Source: Nitrospinota bacterium
GTDB taxonomy: Bacteria; UBA8248
Length of the DNA stretch: 7,144 nucleotides
Direction: 5' to 3'
Assembly: GCA_029937135.1 (NCBI GenBank)
Contig: JAPYQX010000153.1
Location: 1-7,144 of the forward strand
This document shows, in pieces, positions 1-5,728 of the stretch. The position numbers were made by a program, and so were the translations under genes. Under the pieces are notes generated by a model. It did no database searches. It saw only the letters and a program-made list of their open reading frames with translations, and had not been told where the DNA came from. How positions within the stretch are numbered: position 1 is the stretch's first letter; every line of letters begins with the position of its first letter.

Positions 1-1
1 G

Positions 2-586
2 GCCTCGGTGGTCCTGGAGATGGCCCGGCTGCTTGCACCCCGCGTAGGTGAATTTATCAACGACTTGGAAATTCACTTTTTCACGGTGGAGGAATGGGGC
101 CTTCAGGGCTCTCGCGCCTACACCGATTCACTCTCCGAAAAAGATGTGAATCGAATCTCCCTGAATCTGAATTTAGATGTCGTGGCGGGAAGTCAAAAAC
201 TCACGTTTTTGTGCAACGGATTCAGCGATTTGGCCGAATGGGCGCGCGAGGTCCTTCGCGATGAGCCCGCCCTGTGTGAGGTCAGCGAGTGGGTGGCGCA
301 CAATTCCGACCACGCGAACTTTCTCCGACGAGGAATTCCCTCGATCCGGCTTCTCGCGGGAATGAACGAGGAGAGCTCCAATTGCGGGTTCCATCTTTCA
401 CCGGCCGATACAACGGACAAGGTACTGAGGGAGGACCTAACGGCCGCAGCCGGCGCCACCACCCGGGTTCTGCTGGCGGCTCTGGATTCCGCTTCGGCTC
501 CCGCCCGGATGCGCACCAAGGCCGAAGCCACCGCGCTTCTTCCTCACTACGGATTCGCTCCTCCTCCGAGAGGAAGGGAATTATGA
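2..586 (+). CDS. M28-family zinc aminopeptidase, C-terminal part (5' end outside window)
   Basis: This is the C-terminal ~194 residues of a metallopeptidase of the M28 (aminopeptidase Y/S) family, which removes N-terminal residues from peptides using two zinc ions. The frame is open to the left edge, so the GTG at 8 is probably internal. Counting from that GTG, the motif TVEEWGLQGS (26-35) carries the general-base/metal glutamate pair E28-E29. D57 in LNLDVVAG is the next metal ligand, and H129 in GFHLSPADTTDK is the last histidine ligand. SDHANFLRRGIPSI (100-113) is the usual substrate-pocket segment. The HxD motif and the bridging aspartate should lie upstream of the window. The protein ends with a proline- and arginine-rich tail after the fold. 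The cellular location cannot be judged without the N-terminus. The gene is convergent with the minus-strand amidase operon across the degenerate island. Family assignment is firm; the substrate is unknown. Confidence 0.9.
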   Translation, partial: ASVVLEMARLLAPRVGEFINDLEIHFFTVEEWGLQGSRAYTDSLSEKDVNRISLNLNLDVVAGSQKLTFLCNGFSDLAEWAREVLRDEPALCEVSEWVAHNSDHANFLRRGIPSIRLLAGMNEESSNCGFHLSPADTTDKVLREDLTAAAGATTRVLLAALDSASAPARMRTKAEATALLPHYGFAPPPRGREL

Positions 587-998
587 ATTTTTTTCATTTT
601 TCCTGTGTATGGCGAATTAGTAATTCTGGCCGCAAGGATAACTAAGCGCTATCACCTACCCAAAAATATGTCCATTTATTTGATAAGAAATAATAGGCAA
701 TTTCCCTGATAATTCCCTGTCCAGTTTTTGGGCTACTTTGCTGAAACCATTTAACCACAGGCGAATCCGGAGATTTTGGTGAATTTCAGCCCCCAAAACG
801 AAAAAATTCCCTGTATTTTCCCTGTTAAACAGGGAAATCGCAGAGACGGATTCGGCGCAGACTGACACCCCAAGCAAACGAAAACAGATAGTTACAAAAT
901 CAAGACCATGCCCAATCAATCGGCAGATCAGTTATAGGTCAGCTTCTTCTAGGTCATCAACCGTCCGAATAATCCTCCGCCTGCACAGAGTAACCACC
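587..998. other. AT-rich non-coding stretch with short repeats
   Basis: No convincing gene is present. The 87-codon reading frame on the minus strand (656-919) has no recognisable domain and spans the repeats, so it is not called. Just after the M28 stop lies a small palindrome GAATTA-G-TAATTC (614-626). It has no following T-run, so it is not a good terminator. The rest is dominated by the TTCCCTG words annotated separately. The stretch from about 840 to 998 shows nothing I can name. Confidence 0.6.
701..837. repeat. TTCCCTG repeat cluster with a 21-bp palindrome
   Basis: The word TTCCCTG occurs at 702-708, 713-719, 807-813 and 818-824 on the plus strand, and once inverted as CAGGGAA at 830-836. 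Two copies share the longer word AATTCCCTGT (711-720 and 805-814). The last two form a palindrome with 10-bp arms, TTTCCCTGTT-A-AACAGGGAAA (817-837). The one-nucleotide centre is too tight for a stable RNA hairpin without opening a few pairs, which fits a protein-binding site or a mobile-element end better than a terminator. Its function is unknown. It could be an end of the degraded element whose transposase stub lies at about 2175-2441. Confidence 0.55.
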
Positions 999-1323
999 GT
1001 GCCTCAGCCTAAGCAGAGCCAATGGGAATTGCTGTGGCAGCTCGCTTCGGCGGCTCCAGTTTTAACTACAACCTTGCTCTTCTCTCTTCTCGGAGTCGGT
1101 ATTGCGGTTGACCGTTGGCTTTTTAATGAGCAAATTAAAAACCTCGAAAGCCTTCTACGGTTAAAGGAAGAAGAAATTGATAAGGTGAAACAAACTCCAG
1201 CCACCACCTCCACCCAATCCTCCGATACCTATTTGCGACCAGAAGAAGAAATCGTTCAGCTTGATAGAAATTGGGGGGAAACCCTTGCTCGCCCGCCACT
1301 TCATCGAACTCACCGAATTATAA
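999..1323 (+). pseudogene. Small single-pass membrane/coiled-coil protein, frameshifted
   Basis: I do not recognise this gene. The GTG start at 999 opens a protein with one hydrophobic segment (residues ~19-37, APVLTTTLLFSLLGVGIAV). A basic/aromatic flank and a Glu/Lys-rich heptad-like stretch (~42-66) follow, then a Thr/Ser-rich linker. The uninterrupted frame runs to 1367, but its tail is Arg/Pro-rich and does not look like protein. In the neighbouring frame the end reads LARHFIELTEL and stops at TAA 1321-1323, which looks natural. Removing one G from the six-G run at 1273-1278 joins the two into a product of about 107 residues. The likely topology is a membrane anchor with a short soluble coiled coil. 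No clear ribosome binding site precedes 999. It could be a sequencing error rather than a true pseudogene. Confidence 0.45.
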
Positions 1324-1338
1324 AAAAATACTCACTAC

Positions 1339-1588
1339 ATGCAATTCTCATGGCGGAAATCCCTTAAGGGGAAATGGCTTTATCTTGGAATCAGTATGGA
1401 CTCAGAGGATGAAGAGGAAGAGAGACAATCATTGGAATTTTTTTTTAGAGAACGGCTTAGTCTTCGTACCCGACACCAGCGGAATTACCCTTCGAGACGA
1501 CTCCGAAATTTACATGCCTACACAGAGGGCCTTCCAAATCCGCGAGGAATTTGATCGGTTGTATGGAGAAAGGGGCGATTTGAAATGA
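1339..1588 (+). pseudogene. Small acidic hypothetical protein, frameshifted at a T9 run
   Basis: The function is not recognised. The first part reads in the frame of ATG 1339, with a second ATG at 1396 giving MDSEDEEEERQSLEFF. The second part reads in another frame from about 1447 as LENGLVFVPDTSGITLRDDS and onward to the stop at 1586-1588. The two halves meet at nine consecutive T (1438-1446). Removing one T fuses them into a continuous acidic protein of 82 residues from ATG 1339, or 63 from ATG 1396. ATG 1396 has a weak GGA six bases upstream and ATG 1339 has none, so the shorter form is possible. The stop overlaps the next gene's ATG (ATGA at 1585-1588), which suggests translational coupling within a small operon. 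Either homopolymer sequencing error or genuine decay would explain the break. Confidence 0.45.
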
Positions 1589-2088
1589 GCCTCACAGACT
1601 GGGGGAACGTTCTCTCGACAATTCTGGGGGGCCTATTGGCTACTGGTGGTGGATTAGCATTATCCCTTTACAACCGAAAAAAGATCGAGAAGAAAAAATA
1701 AAAGGACTCATTAGGGTAATTGAATCAGAGTTAAGAATTGCCAGTGAATTGGCTGACGTTGATTTGGAGTGGGAGAAACTCAGAGTCTTAAATATCAATC
1801 AGAGACAGGCTTAAATTTCAAGTTCAAAAAATACCGAACTATTTTCGAAGCAAGCGCCGGCTCACTAGGGATCTTGCCGGGCAGTCTGCTTGAACAAATT
1901 GCCGATACTATGACCGCTTAGATGCCAAATCTTCAGAAATGGAAAATTACATTATCGCGCTATTTTTTTTCGCTCTAACCAATAACAAGTCAAGCCGCCC
2001 TGAAAAAAAAGGCATTCGAGCAGGCCAGAATCTTATCGTCCATGAAGCGGATATTCTCAAACAAGACTTGCAGGATAATCGCACATGA
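1585..2088 (+). pseudogene. Small membrane-anchored helical protein broken by several frameshifts
   Basis: I do not recognise this family. ATG 1585 has a good Shine-Dalgarno (AGGGG, 1571-1575, nine bases away). The intact first frame encodes only 38 residues: a Gly-rich membrane segment (residues ~9-29) followed by a basic tail, stopping at 1699-1701. Natural-looking protein continues in other frames: EEKIKGLIRVIESELRIASE (helical) to about 1810, then KKYRTIFEASAGSLGILPGS to about 1910, then RLDAKSSEMENYIIALF and LIVHEADILKQDLQDNRT ending at TGA 2086-2088. Three single-base insertions restore one frame of about 168 residues: in the A6 run 1677-1682, near 1795-1811, and near 1907-1912. A further compensating pair of shifts between about 1990 and 2035 is possible. 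The architecture would be an N-terminal membrane anchor with a cytoplasmic helical domain, similar in plan to the gene at 999. Confidence 0.45.
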
Positions 2089-2174
2089 AAACAATTAACC
2101 CAGGGGAGACCAGGCTGCAGTAGTTGGCCTATCTAATAACCTCCAAAATCATAAAATTCGTTAAACATTTATTC

Positions 2175-2441
2175 GTCACGCGTTCTCAAAAGCTCTTCTC
2201 TAAATGGTACAACCGGCACAGACCGCACTCCACCCTTTGCGGGCAGACACCCGCTGAGATCTATGGCGGAATGAAACCAGTAGGTTTGCGCTCCAGGTTT
2301 GAGCTGAGGGCAAGATGGCCGGCTGGTGCCTCTCCCAAAGCCTCCGCTTCAAGAGAACGCGGCACCACCTTTCGACTAGAAGTCAGCCATTACTCGGGAA
2401 GAAGGCACCTGCCGATTGTCGCCCTGAAGCGGGTTGCGTAG
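2175..2441 (+). pseudogene. DDE/rve-type transposase, C-terminal remnant
   Basis: This is the tail of an integrase-core (rve) transposase as carried by IS3/IS481-like elements. The diagnostic motif is KWYNRHRPHSTLCGQTPAEI, beginning at about 2202, the end of the rve fold, where family members read WYNxHRPHxxLxGxTPxExY. It is followed by a basic tail ending GRRHLPIVALKRVA before TAG 2439-2441, a tail I have seen in related transposases. The catalytic Asp, Asp and Glu and most of the protein are missing, and nothing recognisable precedes about 2175. The reading frame upstream to 2124 shows no similarity. The stub is inactive. I could not identify a downstream inverted repeat or a target duplication. 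Confidence 0.8.
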
Positions 2442-2695
2442 TAATTAGACTTAGAACAATCGTAATACCTTCGGTGCGGGTGCGTTTGAAAAACGCTGGC
2501 ACCATTATTTTTCGCCATACCATCTCCAAAATATCCTAGTCAAGTCGATCTGTTTTACCGAAAAAGAATGGCTCCCTATTCTGGAGCAAGAATCTTCAAC
2601 CAATCTGGAGGGTTAAATTCGCTGGACCAGGAGAAGGAAGAAAAGATCCTGCTGCATTCGCCATGAACAAGATCTATTGTTTTGCGGAGCGCCGG
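2442..2695. other. Gene-free gap between transposase stub and amidase operon end
   Basis: No gene is evident. The gap follows the transposase stub and precedes the stop codon of the minus-strand amidase. It holds a weak stem-loop at 2571-2587 (listed separately) and a small imperfect hairpin, AACAA-GATCTA-TTGTT, at 2666-2681. It may contain the lost right end of the transposable element. Confidence 0.5.
2561..2587 (-). terminator. Weak candidate terminator for the minus-strand operon
   Basis: On the minus strand GCTCC-AGAATAG-GGAGC (2587-2571) forms a five-base-pair stem. It is followed by CATTC and a short T5 run (2565-2561). It lies about 110 bases beyond the amidase stop. The stem is short and the T-run is offset, so this is only a candidate. 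Confidence 0.2.
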
Positions 2696-4366
2696 TCAGG
2701 TTCCCGACATGTCTTCTGCTTTCAATTCGAGCAGGTTAATTGTCTCTGCCCGCTCACACCCTGAGATATCGAGATGGTCTAGTTCCTCTAGCTGGTGCAT
2801 CAGACGACTTACACCGATCGCCAATTCACCCAAGCGGATTGGATCAATGCTGTGGCCAAAACCGTTCGCGATGTTATTAATTTCCTCTGCGGATATTTCA
2901 ACAAGATCGTCATCCCCTTCTGTAGTGGCCGAAGCCGCTGAAAATCTTTTTTGATCCTGCACTTTATCTTCCATTGAAGGATGTTTACTCCACAAATGTC
3001 TTAATTTCTCAAACGATGCGCCTGCACCCAGAATCAAGGCTTCCTCGCCCCACTTTCCGGCTATCTGAAGACCTACGGGCAGGCCTGCCTTTGTAAAACC
3101 ACATGGAACCTGGAGACATGGATTGCCTATTGTGCTGAATGCCGCCGTGCCATCGCTGATAGCCCCCCAGACCTTCATTCCATCCAGGCAGTCTTCAATG
3201 GATGGCGGAGCGATAGCTGATGTCGGCGTCAAAATCGCGTCCACCACCTGAAACACCTCGGCCGCCTGGCGAATAAATAACGTCCGGGCGCGCTGGGCCT
3301 GGACATAGCGCCAACCCGGAATAAACAGGCTCTGCTCGAAGAAATCTGCCCCTGGCGAAACATACTCACCGCGCCTGTCCCTCAAAAACGCTCGATGATA
3401 GTCGGCGCTCTCGGGCCCTACCACCGCCGCATAAGCGATTCGTCCGAGCTTCGCCCAGGGAATCTCAATCTCCCGAATTTCAGCGCCCATTCGCTCGAAC
3501 TCGGAAATTGCTTGACGAACAATTTCCTCTACTTCGGGCTCAAGGCCCGGCCAAAAATGGTTTGTGGGCACCCCGAAGGTCAGGCCCTCCACCCCTCGGT
3601 GCAACATGGCGCTCATGTCGGGGGGCGGCTTCGACCCCGTGGTGGGATCCGCGGGATCGGGCCCGGCCATGGCCTGAAGGAGAATTGCCGCGTCCTCGAC
3701 AGTCCGGGCGATGGGTCCCACATTATCGAAACTCAGCCCCAGAGGTACTGCTCCCGCCCGGCTCACGCGCCCAAAGGTCGAGCGAATACCCACCAGATTG
3801 CAATACGATGCCGGCAAGCGAACTGAGCCCCCAGTGTCGGACCCAAGCGAGGCGACCGCCATACCCGAGGCCACCGCCGCTGCCGAGCCGCTGCTACTCC
3901 CTCCCGGTGTGCACCGAAGATTCCATGGATTCCGCGTGGGGCCGAAAAATGAGTTGGCACCGGTTCCGCCCCGGGCGAATTCCTGCAAGTTGGTCTTGCC
4001 GACGATGACGGCGCCCGATTTGATGAGTCTCCGAACGCTCTCGGCTGTTCCGGTAGAAACATTGTCCTTCAGAATTCGGCTGCCTGCCGTCATCGGAAAC
4101 CCATCAAGGTCGAAAAGATCCTTGATGGCTACGGGAATCCCATGCAGCGGGCCTCGAAGATTTCCTTTTCGGGCTTCCTCTTCTAGCAGAGCGGCCCGTT
4201 CGCGGGCGAAATCGAAAGTGCGCGTAATGAACGCATTGATCCGCGAGTCGTCCGCTTCTACACGATTGATGCAGGCCTCAAGAAGGTCAGTCGGCTTCAC
4301 ATCACCCGAGGCGATACCCGAGGAGAGCTTCGTTATCGGGAGAAAAGAAAGGTCCGTGCCGTTCAA
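2696..4366 (-). CDS. Amidase-signature hydrolase with C-terminal GatC/AtzG-like domain
   Basis: The enzyme belongs to the amidase signature family (GatA, AtzF and related amidohydrolases), which hydrolyses carboxamides through a Ser-cisSer-Lys triad. Counting from the TTG at 4366 (556 residues), Lys82 lies in GIPVAIKDLFD, cis-Ser157 begins the Ser run of CTPGGSSSGSAAAV, and Ser181 is the nucleophile in GSDTGGSVRLPA. Their spacing of 75 and 24 matches GatA. The core ends near residue 465 with PVGLQIAGKWGEEAL. An acidic linker follows, then a helical domain (~488-548) containing ISAEEINNIANGFGHSIDP and LMHQLEELDHLDI, which resembles GatC or the AtzG-type accessory subunit. The frame is open to 4441, just after the M24 stop, and has no ATG or GTG in its first 43 codons. 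TTG 4366 is chosen because GGAG sits eight bases upstream and the N-terminus then resembles other amidases; TTG 4429 (577 residues) is the alternative. It is the last gene of the TRAP-M24-amidase cluster. Substrate unknown; a role in tRNA amidation is unlikely in this setting. Confidence 0.92.
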   Translation of the reverse strand: MNGTDLSFLPITKLSSGIASGDVKPTDLLEACINRVEADDSRINAFITRTFDFARERAALLEEEARKGNLRGPLHGIPVAIKDLFDLDGFPMTAGSRILKDNVSTGTAESVRRLIKSGAVIVGKTNLQEFARGGTGANSFFGPTRNPWNLRCTPGGSSSGSAAAVASGMAVASLGSDTGGSVRLPASYCNLVGIRSTFGRVSRAGAVPLGLSFDNVGPIARTVEDAAILLQAMAGPDPADPTTGSKPPPDMSAMLHRGVEGLTFGVPTNHFWPGLEPEVEEIVRQAISEFERMGAEIREIEIPWAKLGRIAYAAVVGPESADYHRAFLRDRRGEYVSPGADFFEQSLFIPGWRYVQAQRARTLFIRQAAEVFQVVDAILTPTSAIAPPSIEDCLDGMKVWGAISDGTAAFSTIGNPCLQVPCGFTKAGLPVGLQIAGKWGEEALILGAGASFEKLRHLWSKHPSMEDKVQDQKRFSAASATTEGDDDLVEISAEEINNIANGFGHSIDPIRLGELAIGVSRLMHQLEELDHLDISGCERAETINLLELKAEDMSGT

Positions 4367-4374
4367 GTACAAAT

Positions 4375-4378
4375 CTCC
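4375..4378 (-). promoter_or_regulatory. Ribosome binding site deciding the amidase TTG start
   Basis: GGAG on the minus strand lies eight bases before TTG 4366. No Shine-Dalgarno is visible before the upstream TTG at 4429. This favours the shorter amidase. Confidence 0.5.
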
Positions 4379-4441
4379 GATGTTGAGCAAGATACTTCCG
4401 GCGAAATTTCTCTTGACCGTCAAATCCAACCGCAGGCAGCC

Positions 4442-5680
4442 CTAGACCACGAAATGCTCCCGCTTCGCTGCTCCGAGATGCTCCATCCCGGTCTCGGTGA
4501 CCAGAACGGTATATTCCGCGTGCACTCCACCCTCGCCGAATTTTCCCGAAGGCAGTTCGACGGAAAGCACAGCCCCCGCCGGGAATGGGATGTCCGACGT
4601 CTCAGGAAGAAACGGATCGTTCATCGGGATAGGCTCGCTGAGCGTATAGGGAAGTTCCCGGGCTTCGATGCCTATCGTGTGGCCGCAGAATGCGCCGTTG
4701 TAATTCGGCAATCCGGCTTTTTTCACGCCCCCCAAGGCGGCACGGAAAATCTCCGAAGGCTTGACCCCCGCCCTGATGGTTTCAAACGCTTCCGCCAGAC
4801 CCGCCTGGATGGCATCCCATTGCGCCTTGCGCTCCGCCCCGGGCTCGCCGAACGAGCCGCAACAACCCACATCGCCGCAGTAATGCTCCAGCCGCATACC
4901 GGCATCGAAAAAGAATCCGTCTCCCGTCTGGAACGGACGATCGGAAGGCGGAAAAATCGAGGCCGACCGACGCCCGCCCCCGAGATGGAACCAGCTCCAT
5001 TTCCCGCCTCCCGCCGCGACGGTCCGATAGTAGTGGCTGGCGATTTCGCGCTCGGTTTTTCCCACCGCCAGCTCGGCATGAAAGGCGGAGAGAGCCTCCT
5101 CGTTCAGATCGGCGGCAGCCCGAATTCGATCAATTTCCTCGACAGTCTTCTGGAGACGTATCAGGCGAAACAGATTCGCGCCATCTTGAAACGAAATGCC
5201 CGGGAACGCCGTTTCCAGGCTGGCCCGGGTGGCCGGCCGGATGCCTTCGTTGTCGATGGCGATCTTGCCTTTCGATATTCCCCGCTCCCGCAGCACCCGC
5301 ACGAGCGCATCGGTGGAACTTATCTCCCTCGGGGCGTCGTCGTCGATAAGGCACAGCAAATTCCGCTCTTCATCCGTCGCCCCCTGCTCGCCGGGCTCAA
5401 TGTCGAGCGCCGAGCGGAGGCCGTATCCACGGACATCTTCAATCCATGACCCGGTGGCCGAGTAATAAGTTTCATCCTGGCGGGAAACGATAAGAGCGGG
5501 CGCCACGTCGGCTTCCCTGAAAAAAAGTGCGAATGTTTCGGTTGTCGCATCACCGTAGGTGTACTGCGCCCAACCCTGGAATCCCGACAGATAAAGGACG
5601 TTGTGGCGCGTTGTCGCCAACAGAGCGTCAAGATCGTACTTGACCATGAACTCCAGAGCACGTTCCCGGTTTAAGAGCAT
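4442..5680 (-). CDS. M24-family metallopeptidase (Xaa-Pro peptidase/creatinase fold)
   Basis: A 412-residue cytoplasmic enzyme with the two-domain pita-bread fold of prolidases, aminopeptidase P and creatinase. Residues ~1-165 form the creatinase-type N-terminal domain (ATTRHNVLYLSGFQGW near 22-37). Residues ~175-405 are the catalytic domain. Counted from ATG 5680, all five metal ligands are present: D259 (FFFDAG), D270 (CGDVG), H334 (CGHTIG), E375 (VLSVELP) and E389 (GVHAEYTVLVTE). The Asp-Asp and Asp-His spacings (11 and 64) match short prolidases as I recall them, with a longer loop before E375. Two flanking active-site positions look altered: the second His after GHxIG is Arg341, and the Arg normally before the last Glu is His387. 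ATG 5680 is preferred over GTG 5692 because GAGG lies six bases upstream. The gene starts 48 bases after the TRAP permease stop and its TAG is in frame with the amidase. It could hydrolyse a dipeptide or a creatine-like or other small amide; the annotation 'Xaa-Pro' should not be taken literally. Confidence 0.92.
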   Translation of the reverse strand: MLLNRERALEFMVKYDLDALLATTRHNVLYLSGFQGWAQYTYGDATTETFALFFREADVAPALIVSRQDETYYSATGSWIEDVRGYGLRSALDIEPGEQGATDEERNLLCLIDDDAPREISSTDALVRVLRERGISKGKIAIDNEGIRPATRASLETAFPGISFQDGANLFRLIRLQKTVEEIDRIRAAADLNEEALSAFHAELAVGKTEREIASHYYRTVAAGGGKWSWFHLGGGRRSASIFPPSDRPFQTGDGFFFDAGMRLEHYCGDVGCCGSFGEPGAERKAQWDAIQAGLAEAFETIRAGVKPSEIFRAALGGVKKAGLPNYNGAFCGHTIGIEARELPYTLSEPIPMNDPFLPETSDIPFPAGAVLSVELPSGKFGEGGVHAEYTVLVTETGMEHLGAAKREHFVV

Positions 5681-5686
5681 GAGCAA

Positions 5687-5690
5687 CCTC
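5687..5690 (-). promoter_or_regulatory. Ribosome binding site deciding the M24 peptidase start
   Basis: GAGG on the minus strand lies six bases before ATG 5680. It overlaps the alternative GTG start at 5692, which itself has no good site upstream. Confidence 0.55.
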
Positions 5691-5728
5691 ACTGAATCCG
5701 ATGAAAAAAATCGTTTTGGAAGAAAATA

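Noticed and set aside
614..626. GAATTA-G-TAATTC palindrome as terminator of the M28 gene
   Set aside because: The stem is all weak pairs but one, the loop is one base, and no T-run follows.
701..837. CRISPR-like array
   Set aside because: The repeated unit is only 7-10 bases, spacing is irregular, and there are no uniform spacers or cas genes.
656..919. 87-codon minus-strand frame in the repeat region
   Set aside because: It has no domain or ribosome binding site, and the protein is largely a translation of the TTCCCTG repeats.
2315..2539. 74-codon plus-strand frame overlapping the transposase stub
   Set aside because: It is a different frame from the recognisable transposase tail and has no features of its own.
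3711..4445. 244-codon plus-strand open frame opposite the amidase
   Set aside because: It overlaps the amidase catalytic region, and its low-complexity Ser/Pro/Arg composition indicates a shadow.
4454..5449. 331-codon plus-strand open frame opposite the M24 gene
   Set aside because: It is antisense to a gene with complete metal-ligand motifs, and its translation is Arg/Pro-rich without any recognisable domain. Such shadows are common in GC-rich DNA.
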